DNA of 64,000 nucleotides from Bacteroidia bacterium. GTDB lineage: Bacteria > Bacteroidota > Bacteroidia > B-17B0 > Aurantibacillaceae. The stretch spans positions 1-64,000 of the forward strand of contig JAEUTO010000014.1 in the NCBI GenBank assembly GCA_016787785.1. Direction: 5' to 3'. The notes under the pieces are model-generated. The model did no database searches and was not told where the DNA came from. It was given only the letters and a program-made list of their open reading frames with translations. The position numbers were made by a program, and so were the translations under genes. Within the stretch, counting starts at the first letter, position 1. Each line of letters starts with the position of its first letter. Below, in pieces: positions 1-7,925 of the stretch.

Positions 1-1
1 A

Positions 2-340
2 ACTCCCGTTTTGTCTGATGATCAGGCAAAGGAGGCCGCGAAGAAAATTAAAAAAACCATTACCGACTTAGGTGGTAAAGTGGTTAACGAAGAGAACTGG
101 GGCCTAAAGAAATTGGCTTACCCGATCCAAAAGAAAACAACTGGTTTTTACCATTTACTTGAATTTTCAGGTGAAGGTGAAGCTATTGTAAATGATTTGG
201 AAGTTACTTACAAACGTGATGAGCGTATCTTACGCTTCTTAACGGTAGCTTTAGACAAACATGCTGTTGCTTATGCAGACAAACGCAAAGGCTTAAGAGC
301 AGAAGCTAAAACTAAAAAGAAAGAAAGCGCTAGCGCGTAA
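2..340 (+). CDS. rpsF: Small-subunit ribosomal protein bS6, 5' end cut by window edge
   Basis: Binds 16S rRNA on the 30S platform and pairs with bS18. The frame is open to the left edge and reads TPVLSDDQAKEAAKKI at its start. This fits the usual bS6 opening (...TPVLSDDQ), so the true start and roughly a dozen residues lie outside the window; the TTG at 11 is not a credible start. Later family signatures are visible: ENWGLKKLAYPIQKKTTGFY and the last strand RDERILRFLTVAL. The Lys/Ala-rich tail is normal. It is followed 28 bp later by rpsR and then rplI, the classic bS6-bS18-bL9 operon. The promoter must lie upstream of the window. Confidence 0.97.
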   Translation, partial: TPVLSDDQAKEAAKKIKKTITDLGGKVVNEENWGLKKLAYPIQKKTTGFYHLLEFSGEGEAIVNDLEVTYKRDERILRFLTVALDKHAVAYADKRKGLRAEAKTKKKESASA

Positions 341-368
341 TGTTTAACCAAATCTAGTTTAAAAGAAA

Positions 369-635
369 ATGAGTGCTCCAAAAGACATAAGATATCTTAA
401 CCCTCCAACAGCTGAGGCGAAAAAGAAAAAATACTGCCGTTTTAAGAAAAGCGGTATTAAGTATATAGATTACAAAGACCCTGATTTTTTATTGAAATTC
501 GTTAATGAACAAGGTAAATTGTTACCTCGTCGTTTAACAGGAACTTCATTGAAATTCCAACGTAAAGTGGCGCAAGCCGTTAAACGTGCTCGTCATTTAT
601 CATTAATGCCATACGTGGCCGATTTATTAAAATAA
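369..635 (+). CDS. rpsR: Small-subunit ribosomal protein bS18
   Basis: Platform protein of the 30S subunit and partner of bS6. At 88 residues it has normal length. The family core [18 protein letters not shown] is present as [20 protein letters not shown], followed by the basic [12 protein letters not shown] tail. The N-terminus carries [15 protein letters not shown], with one of the cysteines found in zinc-binding forms. The ATG at 369 has no Shine-Dalgarno sequence, only an A-rich leader, which is usual in Bacteroidota. The stop codon overlaps the start of the purine-rich Shine-Dalgarno region of rplI. Confidence 0.98.
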   Translation: MSAPKDIRYLNPPTAEAKKKKYCRFKKSGIKYIDYKDPDFLLKFVNEQGKLLPRRLTGTSLKFQRKVAQAVKRARHLSLMPYVADLLK

Positions 636-643
636 GGAGGAGG
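634..643 (+). promoter_or_regulatory. Strong Shine-Dalgarno sequence of rplI
   Basis: AAGGAGGAGG lies 8 bases before the rplI ATG and overlaps the rpsR stop codon. Almost no other gene in this window has such a site, so it is unusual for this genome. The only comparable case is hpf at 51469. Confidence 0.85.
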
Positions 644-651
644 AAAAGAAA

Positions 652-1098
652 ATGGAAGTTATTTTAAAACAAGATATAAAGGGTTTAGGTTACAAAGATG
701 ACAAAGTAACTGTGCGTAACGGTTATGGTCGTAACTTTTTATTACCAAAAGGAATGGCTGTTTTAGCTACAGAAAGCGTTAAAAAAATGCATACTGAGAT
801 CCTAAAGCAACGTGCTTTTAAAGAAGACAAATTACGTAAAGAAGCTGCTGCAAATGCTGAAAAACTTACTGGTGTTAGCATCAAAGTTGGAGCAAAAGCA
901 GGCGAAAGCGGAAAAATATTTGGTTCTGTAACTAATATTCAAATTGCTGACGCATTACAAAAAGCCGGTTACAATGTTGAACGTAAGAATATCGAATTAG
1001 CTGAAGATAATATCAAAGCATTAGGTACTTACACTGCAAAAGTACGTTTATATAAAGACGTTGCTGCTACAGTAAGTTTCGAAGTTGTAGCTGAGTAA
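652..1098 (+). CDS. rplI: Large-subunit ribosomal protein bL9
   Basis: Elongated 50S protein that reaches toward neighbouring ribosomes and helps hold the reading frame. The N-terminal rRNA-binding domain shows VILKQDIKGLGYKDDKVTVR and NGYGRNFLLPKGMA. A central helix (about residues 45-75) links to a C-terminal domain containing GKIFGSVTNIQIADAL. The 148-residue length is typical. It is the last gene of the rpsF-rpsR-rplI operon and is followed by a rho-independent terminator at 1123. It is one of only two genes here with a textbook Shine-Dalgarno sequence. Confidence 0.98.
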   Translation: MEVILKQDIKGLGYKDDKVTVRNGYGRNFLLPKGMAVLATESVKKMHTEILKQRAFKEDKLRKEAAANAEKLTGVSIKVGAKAGESGKIFGSVTNIQIADALQKAGYNVERKNIELAEDNIKALGTYTAKVRLYKDVAATVSFEVVAE

Positions 1099-1122
1099 TC
1101 TTAGCTTATTTTTTATACTTTT

Positions 1123-1153
1123 AAAACCCGTAACTATGTTGCGGGTTTTTTAT
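1123..1153 (+). terminator. Rho-independent terminator of the rpsF-rpsR-rplI operon
   Basis: Inverted repeat AAAACCCG ... CGGGTTTT with an ~11-base loop, running into a T tract, 25 bases after the rplI stop. Confidence 0.85.
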
Positions 1154-1166
1154 TTTACCACCAATA

Positions 1167-2516
1167 ATGTCGGACAGTAAAATTACTTTATTCTTTATGG
1201 CCTTTGCGGCTCTGGTATCTGCCACAATGTGGATAGATTACTTTAGACGTATAGATGTTTTTGAAAGAGAAAAAGTATGGTCCTTAATTATTGCGTTAAT
1301 TATTGGCTGTTTTACCCCATCTATCTGTTTGTTCTTTTACAGCCTCATTCATAAAATGGGTTTTAGTGAGAACGGCAAATTTGTAAACGATTTTATTTAT
1401 GCCATACTTGCTGTTGGACTTAACGAAGAGTTCTCAAAAATAATTGGTGTTATTATTGTACTTACTGTTTTTAGGAAAAAAATTGATGAGCCAATAGATA
1501 TACTTATTTACGCCGGTATTACCGCTATTGGCTTTGCCATGGTTGAAAATTTTAAATACTTTAGTTTGTATGGCATTAAAGTTATTACGCCCCGCACCTT
1601 TTATTCTTCGTTAGAGCATATTATTAACACTACCTTAATAGTTTATGGTTTTTACAGGACAAGTTTGTTTAAAAAGGGTATTCCGGTTTTAAATGTGTTG
1701 GTCTTTTCTTCTCTTGCAGTGGCCTCTCACGGGTTATTCGACTTCTTTTTAATGGATACGTCGTTGGGATACTTTACCGCATTCTTTTCTATTATGATCT
1801 ATTTAATTGGTATTAATTTTTGGGTGCAAATGTTGAATAACGCAAATAACTATTCTAATTTTTTTGATTATGATAAGATACATTATACTGACAGGATCTT
1901 TTTACGTTTATTGTTTTGGTACTCTTTAACGTTAATAATAACCTTTATAAACAACCTCATAGTTTCAGATCTTAAAACAACTGTCACTCATTTTTTCTTT
2001 GGTTTGTTGTCTGATGGCTTTTTGTTTTGGGTTGTTATGTTACGGGCCAGTCGCTTTAAAATATATAAACTCAAATATTTTGATATTAAGATCCAGTTCC
2101 CTTTTTACATTACTAAAAATAACGACGAAGATTTTAAAATTCCCTTTTTAAATCTACCCATAAAAGTGCGTGGCGAGAATTACAGGGAGCACATTCCCAC
2201 AAAATATGTAGGCAAGAATATTGTTATTTGCCCCGTTAACGATAAAAAAAGTTACCTGAACATTCCGGTTAATGCAACAATAACTAATAAATACTTGTTG
2301 TTTGATGATGTTGTGGTGTATTCTGTTGTTTTCAATAATATTGGCCAGGGTTCCAATAATCTTTACCTCTTAAAGCCAAAAACAAGGGGTTTAACAGAGG
2401 TTGACGGCCTTTATCCTATTGAGGGTTTATACAAAGTAAATAACGAGGTAGTAGACCTTTCTAAAGTAGATATTAAAAGTCTCACGCGTTTAGAATGGGT
2501 TTACTTAAAAGTTTAA
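1167..2516 (+). CDS. PrsW-like intramembrane glutamic protease with C-terminal extra domain
   Basis: Predicted polytopic membrane protease of the PrsW/CPBP superfamily; PrsW in Bacillus cleaves an anti-sigma factor. The PrsW motifs appear in order: NEEFSK (E87, E88), FAMVENFKYF (E127, N128), LEHIINT (H151) and ASHGLFDFF (H188), all inside predicted membrane helices. Residues 1-300 hold about eight or nine hydrophobic segments. The last ~140 residues are soluble and probably beta-rich, with no motif I recognise; typical PrsW proteins are shorter. The ATG at 1167 lies just after the rplI terminator, so the gene probably has its own promoter. The substrate is unknown; no anti-sigma gene is adjacent. 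Confidence 0.85.
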   Translation: MSDSKITLFFMAFAALVSATMWIDYFRRIDVFEREKVWSLIIALIIGCFTPSICLFFYSLIHKMGFSENGKFVNDFIYAILAVGLNEEFSKIIGVIIVLTVFRKKIDEPIDILIYAGITAIGFAMVENFKYFSLYGIKVITPRTFYSSLEHIINTTLIVYGFYRTSLFKKGIPVLNVLVFSSLAVASHGLFDFFLMDTSLGYFTAFFSIMIYLIGINFWVQMLNNANNYSNFFDYDKIHYTDRIFLRLLFWYSLTLIITFINNLIVSDLKTTVTHFFFGLLSDGFLFWVVMLRASRFKIYKLKYFDIKIQFPFYITKNNDEDFKIPFLNLPIKVRGENYREHIPTKYVGKNIVICPVNDKKSYLNIPVNATITNKYLLFDDVVVYSVVFNNIGQGSNNLYLLKPKTRGLTEVDGLYPIEGLYKVNNEVVDLSKVDIKSLTRLEWVYLKV

Positions 2517-2621
2517 TAAATTGAAAATCAATGTATTAAGTCCTATAAAATAATTTTGAGATTTTTTTTCTATCTTTATTAAACCAATCAATACATCTTT
2601 AGTCTTAAATAAAAAACGAGT

Positions 2622-3599
2622 ATGAAAAAAACAAAACTAATTTATTCATTAAGTATTATTATGTTGGGCACCGCCCTTGTTTTTACAAGTTGTAAAAAGA
2701 AAAAAGCGTTTAAAGAAGAAGACGGTCAATCTTCTGCTGATAACAGGGCCGTACAAACTGAAAACGATCAGGCAAATAATGATGTTAACACCGAGGTAGG
2801 TAATAACGTGCTTTTACATGGTAGAAGTGTATATGGTTCTTCAAGCGCTGCAATTCAAAAAGCATTGGGTGTAACTGCAACAGGATACACAATTGACACA
2901 ACCGGTGCGCATTTGGGAACAATTAAAATAAATTATAATGGTACTACAGTTAATAACCGTACCAGAACCGGATCTATTCGTTTAACCATCCAAAACTTCC
3001 CAACTAAAAAATGGAAAGATGCTGGTTGTGTTTTACAGGTTGATTATTTAGCATACAAAGTTACACGTGCTTCTGATGGAAAAAGCGTTGAATTAAATGG
3101 TACACAAAATGTAACAAATATTAGTGGTACATCCTGGTTCGAACTATTATTAACACCGGCACATCCAAATGCAGTTACTTCTGTAACCGGAACTAACTTA
3201 AATGTAACTTTTGAAGATGGAAAAACCGCAGTTTACAACATTAACCGTCGTTTCACGTACTCATTACCTGGTGGTGTGTTAACATGTACCGGCGAAGGTA
3301 TTGGTAGCTCAGATGGCTTAAATAATCTTGAAAATTATGGCACTACACGTGATGGTGATGCGTTTACAAGCGAGGTTACAACTCCAATTGTTTGGAACTG
3401 GACCTGCGGATGGTGGGCTCCTGTGCAAGGTGAAGTAAACATTAAAGTAGAAGATAAAGATTTTGCTTTAAAAGTTTTATTTAGTGTTGATGCAAGCGGT
3501 AACTCAGTTTCAGCAGCTGCAAATTCTTGCCCGTATGGTTGGAAAGTAGAATGGACACACAAAAAGAAAACAAAGAAAAAAGTATTCGGATATATTTAA
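2622..3599 (+). CDS. Hypothetical lipoprotein
   Basis: The N-terminus MKKTKLIYSLSIIMLGTA followed by LVFTSC is a lipoprotein signal, with Cys24 as the likely lipidation site; basic residues KKKKAFKEED follow. The mature part is Thr/Asn/Gly-rich and strand-rich, suggesting a beta-sandwich on the periplasmic or outer-membrane face. A Trp-rich stretch WNWTCGWWAPVQGEVNI (about residues 260-280) holds one of few cysteines. I do not recognise a named domain. It is monocistronic: it follows a 105-base gap and ends at a bidirectional terminator. Confidence 0.75.
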   Translation: MKKTKLIYSLSIIMLGTALVFTSCKKKKAFKEEDGQSSADNRAVQTENDQANNDVNTEVGNNVLLHGRSVYGSSSAAIQKALGVTATGYTIDTTGAHLGTIKINYNGTTVNNRTRTGSIRLTIQNFPTKKWKDAGCVLQVDYLAYKVTRASDGKSVELNGTQNVTNISGTSWFELLLTPAHPNAVTSVTGTNLNVTFEDGKTAVYNINRRFTYSLPGGVLTCTGEGIGSSDGLNNLENYGTTRDGDAFTSEVTTPIVWNWTCGWWAPVQGEVNIKVEDKDFALKVLFSVDASGNSVSAAANSCPYGWKVEWTHKKKTKKKVFGYI

Positions 3600-3618
3600 T
3601 CTAAAAATAAATTCATTA

Positions 3619-3652
3619 AAAAAGCCTCACGATATTTCGTGAGGCTTTTTGT
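3619..3652. terminator. Bidirectional rho-independent terminator
   Basis: Near-perfect 12-base inverted repeat (AAAGCCTCACGA / TCGTGAGGCTTT) with a 4-base loop, flanked by A and T tracts on both sides. It serves the convergent genes at 2622 (+) and 3668 (-). Confidence 0.92.
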
Positions 3653-3667
3653 TTTATAATAATTCAA

Positions 3668-4852
3668 TTAGCTAAAAGCGTTAAAGCCCGTCACATCCAT
3701 ACCCGTTATTAATAAATGTATGTCGTGCGTGCCTTCGTAAGTAATAACGCTTTCTAAATTCATCATATGGCGCATAATAGGGTATTCGCCCGTAATGCCC
3801 ATACCACCATGTATCTGGCGGGCTTCACGTGCAATTTGTAAAGCCATGTTTACGTTATTACGTTTAGCCATACTAATTTGCGCCGGTGTTGCGCGGTGTT
3901 CGTTCTTTAAAACACCTAAACGCCAGGTTAATAATTGTGCTTTCGTGATCTCGGTGATCATTTCTGCTAGTTTTTTTTGTGTTAATTGAAAAGCACCAAT
4001 TGGTTTTCCAAATTGTATACGCTCTTTACTGTAACGTAAAGCACTATCGTAACAATCCATTGCAGCACCAATTACACCCCAGGCTATACCATAACGTGCG
4101 CTATTCAAACAACCTAAAGGCCCTTTTAAACCTTTAATGTTTGGAAAAATATTTTCTTTAGGAACTTTAACATTGTCAAAAACCAATTCACCGGTAGCAC
4201 TGGCGCGTAAACTCCATTTACCATGTGTTTCAGGCGTTGTAAAGCCTGCCATTCCTCTTTCAACAACCAAACCTCTTATTTCTCCGGCCTCATCTTTTGC
4301 CCAAACAACCGCAATATCAGCAAAAGGTGAATTACTGATCCACATTTTTGCGCCATTTAAAATAACATGTTTGCCATCGCCGGCATCTTTAAAATTAGTG
4401 ATCATGCCACTTGGGTTAGATCCATGATCAGGCTCAGTTAAACCAAAGCAACCCATTAGATCGCCGGTAGCTAATTTTGGTAAATATTTTTTCTTTTGCT
4501 CTTCACTTCCGTATGTGTATATTGGAAACATCACCAAAGAGCTTTGTACCGATGCTGTTGAGCGCAAACCGCTGTCGCCACGCTCTAACTCTTGCATAAT
4601 TAATCCGTACGAGATCTGGTCTAAACCAGGCCCGCCGTACTCTGCAGGAATATATGGTCCAAAGGCGCCGATCTCGGCTAATCCTTTAATCCATTGTTTC
4701 GGAAATTTTGTGGTTTGACAAGCTTCTTCAACGATAGGCGTAACTTCTTTTTTTACCCATGCACGGGCAGTTTCGCGAATTAATTTATGTTCATCAGTTA
4801 AAAGCTCATCCATTAAATAGTAATCGTGAGCTTGAAAATTATCGGTAGCCAT
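3668..4852 (-). CDS. Acyl-CoA dehydrogenase, glutaryl-CoA dehydrogenase type
   Basis: FAD flavoenzyme predicted to oxidise and decarboxylate glutaryl-CoA to crotonyl-CoA in Lys/Trp breakdown. It has 394 residues, the normal length. The substrate-site arginine context SGLRSTASVQSSLVM (R97) matches the glutaryl-CoA dehydrogenase arginine that binds the distal carboxylate. The catalytic base lies in TYEGTHDIH (E373), the family's diagnostic YEGTHDIH. FAD-binding segments CFGLTEPDHGSNPSG and KMWISNS are intact, as is RQIHGGMGITGEY. The gene stands alone and diverges from a PorP/SprF gene, sharing a palindromic double promoter at 4872-4935. A general short-chain acyl-CoA dehydrogenase is possible, but the R97/E373 contexts favour the assigned type. 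Confidence 0.88.
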   Translation of the reverse strand: MATDNFQAHDYYLMDELLTDEHKLIRETARAWVKKEVTPIVEEACQTTKFPKQWIKGLAEIGAFGPYIPAEYGGPGLDQISYGLIMQELERGDSGLRSTASVQSSLVMFPIYTYGSEEQKKKYLPKLATGDLMGCFGLTEPDHGSNPSGMITNFKDAGDGKHVILNGAKMWISNSPFADIAVVWAKDEAGEIRGLVVERGMAGFTTPETHGKWSLRASATGELVFDNVKVPKENIFPNIKGLKGPLGCLNSARYGIAWGVIGAAMDCYDSALRYSKERIQFGKPIGAFQLTQKKLAEMITEITKAQLLTWRLGVLKNEHRATPAQISMAKRNNVNMALQIAREARQIHGGMGITGEYPIMRHMMNLESVITYEGTHDIHLLITGMDVTGFNAFS

Positions 4853-4871
4853 AGTTTTTATAATTGAGCTA

Positions 4872-4935
4872 CAAATTTAATAATTAAACATGGTAAACAA
4901 AGCTTTGTTTGTTATTTGAAAATATTGTATTTTTA
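4872..4935. promoter_or_regulatory. Divergent Bacteroidota promoters with a shared 16-bp palindrome
   Basis: For the minus-strand acyl-CoA dehydrogenase: TTTG (complement of 4898-4901), an 18-base spacer and TAAATTTG (complement of 4872-4879). For the plus-strand PorP gene: TTTG 4904-4907, a 20-base spacer and TATTTTTA 4928-4935. The two -33 boxes are the two halves of the perfect palindrome AAACAAAGCTTTGTTT (4895-4910). Confidence 0.65.
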
Positions 4936-4952
4936 AGGGTAAGAAAAATTCT

Positions 4953-5969
4953 ATAAAAACAAGGGTACTATATTTATTTTGGGCAATTTTGTTCCTTAAC
5001 CTGTCACTATTTAGTCAGGATATTCACTTTTCGCAATTTAACGGCTCTTTGCTTAACCTTACACCGGGCTTTACGGGCTTTTTTAACGGAGATTTTAGGG
5101 TTGGGGCAATATACCGCAGCCAATGGCAGGCAGTACCGGTACCATATTCCACATTTAGCATGAATGGCGAGGCACGCCTTAAACCAAAAAAACTTGTTAA
5201 AGATATGGTGGGCGTTGGCCTTGTATTTAATAGTGATAAGGCGGGTGATACGCGTTACGGTACCACGCAGCTATATGCTAATGGTAGCTACATTTTTTTA
5301 GGAAAGCCCGATAGCAGCTTGCTTGTAACTTTGGGTATGAATTTAGGCTGGTGTCAGGTTGGTTTTGATTATGATAAAATGACCTTCGACAACCAGTTTG
5401 ATGGCGTAAATTATAGTAAAGCAACAGCCAGTGGCGAAAACTTTGACTGGACAAAATACAATTATGCTGATATGAACCTGGGAGCTGGTGTGCAATATAT
5501 TTTAGATTACAAACATCATTTTACGTTAGGTTTAGGATTCCATCATTTAACCAGTCCTGTAATTACTTATCAGGGTAATGCTTTAAGCAAGCTGGATTTT
5601 AGATTGACGAATTATCTGAGTTATTCAACACCTATAAATCAGAAAGCAGATATTATTGCCGAGGCCTTAATTTCTAAGCAGGCTAAAAATTATGAAATAA
5701 TACCACATAGCTCTCTTAAATATTATTTTAGCCGCGATGATAATAAAGCTGTATTGGCCGGTGTTTGTTGGCGCGCCAAAGATGCGGTGGTTTTTAGATT
5801 TGGTTACACACACAAAACGCTGCAAAGTGGTATTGCTTACGATATTAACACCAGTAAATTTACCGCGGCTACTAACAGGCGCGGCGCTTTTGAAATTTTT
5901 ATCAATTACGTGATATCGCGTAAAGTAAACAACTTTGTGAAAAAAAGGGTTTGTCCCGTATTTATGTAA
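4953..5969 (+). CDS. PorP/SprF-family T9SS membrane protein, likely ATA start
   Basis: Outer-membrane beta-barrel of the PorP/SprF family, linked to type IX secretion and to anchoring of gliding or adhesion proteins. Family features: QDIHFSQFNGSLLNLTPGFTG near the mature N-terminus, YRSQW around residue 50, and repeated barrel strands with aromatic ends. No ATG, GTG or TTG gives a full signal peptide. The TTG at 4989 starts inside the hydrophobic core, whereas the in-frame ATA at 4953 gives (M)KTRVLYLFWAILFLNLSLFSQ, a textbook signal peptide that also sits about 12 bases past the predicted transcription start. I therefore place the start at 4953. The next gene begins 1 base after the stop, as is usual for PorP/OmpA-like pairs. 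Confidence 0.85.
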   Translation: MKTRVLYLFWAILFLNLSLFSQDIHFSQFNGSLLNLTPGFTGFFNGDFRVGAIYRSQWQAVPVPYSTFSMNGEARLKPKKLVKDMVGVGLVFNSDKAGDTRYGTTQLYANGSYIFLGKPDSSLLVTLGMNLGWCQVGFDYDKMTFDNQFDGVNYSKATASGENFDWTKYNYADMNLGAGVQYILDYKHHFTLGLGFHHLTSPVITYQGNALSKLDFRLTNYLSYSTPINQKADIIAEALISKQAKNYEIIPHSSLKYYFSRDDNKAVLAGVCWRAKDAVVFRFGYTHKTLQSGIAYDINTSKFTAATNRRGAFEIFINYVISRKVNNFVKKRVCPVFM

Positions 5970-5970
5970 G

Positions 5971-7923
5971 GTGAAAAAAACGCTTTGGCTTAAAATACTT
6001 TTTTTATGCTGCACCTTTAACTTCGTTAGTGGCCAGTCAAACCGCATGATACAGCTTCAGGCCGATGCAGCAATGGCTAATAAAGATTGGTATGGCGCAG
6101 CGCAAAATTACAACCGTTTGTATTACAGAGATAGCAGTGATATTGCAATGCAATACAATTATGCTGAGGCCAGTCGTTTAAATTTTGATATTGATCTAGC
6201 TTTACGTTTATATAACAAAGTTGCACTTATTGATAACGGGAAAAAATATCCGCTTACTTTTTTTTGGATAGGACAACTACTTAAAAGCAAAGGCCAATAC
6301 AAGGATGCAAAAAAATGGTTCTCTAAATTTTCGAAGGTTAAAAAAAAGAATCAAAAAATTAATTTTGATTATTACATAAAAAAATCGTTGCTTGAGGTAG
6401 AGGCCTGCGATCTTGCACAGCTATTGATCAAAAACCCGGTTAGCCCTAAATTGGAGCATTTGGATACTACCATAAATTCTAAGGTTAGCGAATACGCTGC
6501 TTTTGAAAAAGACAGTACGCTTTATTTTTCGTCTCTAAAAAATGCTTCAAAAAAAGATGCTAACGATGTAAGTTTTAATAAAATTTACAAATCGGAAATG
6601 CGTAAAATGAAATGGCAAAAAGTAAAAGCATTAGACACAAACATTAATGCTACTTATTTACACAATGCTAATACCTGTTTCAGCGCAGACTATAAACAAA
6701 TGATCGTATCGCGCTGTAAAGCAAAAAATGCGAGTGAATATACGTGTGAATTGTATCAAAGTAATTACGTAAATAATAAATGGCAGCCATTAGAGCGTAT
6801 GCCTGAGCCTGTGAATCAAAAAGGTGTAAATACATCGCAACCAAGTTTTGGTGAAGTTAAAGGAAGACCGGTACTCTTCTTTGCTAGTAACAGAGCGGGG
6901 GGAGAGGGTGGCCTGGATATTTGGTACTCTTTTAAAAATGCCGATGGATCTTATGATTCACCCATAAATGCGGGCAAAGCGGTTAATACGCCTGATGATG
7001 AAATTACACCCTGGTATGTGAACGAAAGACACACGTTATTTTTTAGTAGCACTTATCACAAAGGTTTAGGGGGCTTTGATATTTTTAAAAGCGAGTTTGT
7101 AAAAGATTCTGTTTTTGCAGAACCACAAAATGCCGGTTACCCAATTAATAGTAGTTATAACGATATTTATTATTCGGTAAACAAAACCCGTGACCGCGCT
7201 TACTTATCCAGTAACCGTGTGGGTTCTTATTTTGAAAACAAATTAAATTGTTGTAACGATATTTACCGTTTTACCATTGAGCCTTTAAATCTGCCACCAA
7301 CACCAATAGATACAATGGGATTGCTTACAGGCCAAATGAAACTATTATGCCCACTTACTTTGTATTTTCATAATGATGAACCAGACCCAAAAACCACACG
7401 TATTACCACTGCAAAAAGTTACGAAACAACCTATAACGAATACAAAGTATTGGTGCCGCAATACATGGACGAATACCCAAAAGGTACTGAGGGTGAAGTA
7501 AAAGAAAAGGCAGCAAATCGTGTTGAGAATTTTTTTGCCGATAGCGTAGATGCCGGAATGGAAGATCTTCGCAAATTCTCAAACTTATTAGAAAAAGTTT
7601 TGTTGAGAGGCGAAACCGTAAAAATTACCATGAAGGGTTATTGCAGTCCGCTTGCCAGTACGGACTATAACGTTAATTTGGCAAAGCGCCGTATTAGCAG
7701 TTTGCGTAATTATTTTACAGAGACAAAAAATGGTTTCTTTGTTAAATATTTTAATAATCAAACAGTAGGGGAGGGGAAAATTATTTTTGAAGATGTGGAT
7801 ATTGGCGAGCTGCCTGCCAGTAAGGTAAGTGATGATCTTAAAGATAAACGCAACTCGGTTTATAATCCTGCTGCGGCTTCGGAGCGCAAGATCCAGATCA
7901 TAGCGGTAAGTTTTGGAAGTTGA
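5971..7923 (+). CDS. PorE-like TPR/PD40/OmpA-family envelope protein
   Basis: Periplasmic peptidoglycan-binding scaffold resembling PorE of the type IX secretion system. Order of domains: signal peptide (cleavage after FVSGQ), TPR-like helices (about 25-145), PD40/WD40-like beta-propeller blades (about 160-440; FFASNRAGGEGGLDIWYS, LFFSSTYHKGLGGFDIFKS, AYLSSNRVGS), a linker, and a C-terminal OmpA-like domain (about 540-650) with GYCSPLASTDYNVNLAKRR, where the canonical GHTD is changed to GYCS. The start is GTG at 5971, one base after the PorP/SprF stop, so the two are surely co-transcribed. It ends only 2 bases from the convergent gene, leaving no room for a terminator. Confidence 0.85.
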   Translation: MKKTLWLKILFLCCTFNFVSGQSNRMIQLQADAAMANKDWYGAAQNYNRLYYRDSSDIAMQYNYAEASRLNFDIDLALRLYNKVALIDNGKKYPLTFFWIGQLLKSKGQYKDAKKWFSKFSKVKKKNQKINFDYYIKKSLLEVEACDLAQLLIKNPVSPKLEHLDTTINSKVSEYAAFEKDSTLYFSSLKNASKKDANDVSFNKIYKSEMRKMKWQKVKALDTNINATYLHNANTCFSADYKQMIVSRCKAKNASEYTCELYQSNYVNNKWQPLERMPEPVNQKGVNTSQPSFGEVKGRPVLFFASNRAGGEGGLDIWYSFKNADGSYDSPINAGKAVNTPDDEITPWYVNERHTLFFSSTYHKGLGGFDIFKSEFVKDSVFAEPQNAGYPINSSYNDIYYSVNKTRDRAYLSSNRVGSYFENKLNCCNDIYRFTIEPLNLPPTPIDTMGLLTGQMKLLCPLTLYFHNDEPDPKTTRITTAKSYETTYNEYKVLVPQYMDEYPKGTEGEVKEKAANRVENFFADSVDAGMEDLRKFSNLLEKVLLRGETVKITMKGYCSPLASTDYNVNLAKRRISSLRNYFTETKNGFFVKYFNNQTVGEGKIIFEDVDIGELPASKVSDDLKDKRNSVYNPAAASERKIQIIAVSFGS

Positions 7924-7925
7924 GC

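Noticed and set aside
2551-2578. TTTTG ... TATCTTTA as promoter of the lipoprotein at 2622
   Set aside because: The -7 box is good but the spacer is only ~12 bases, too short for the Bacteroidota -33/-7 pattern.
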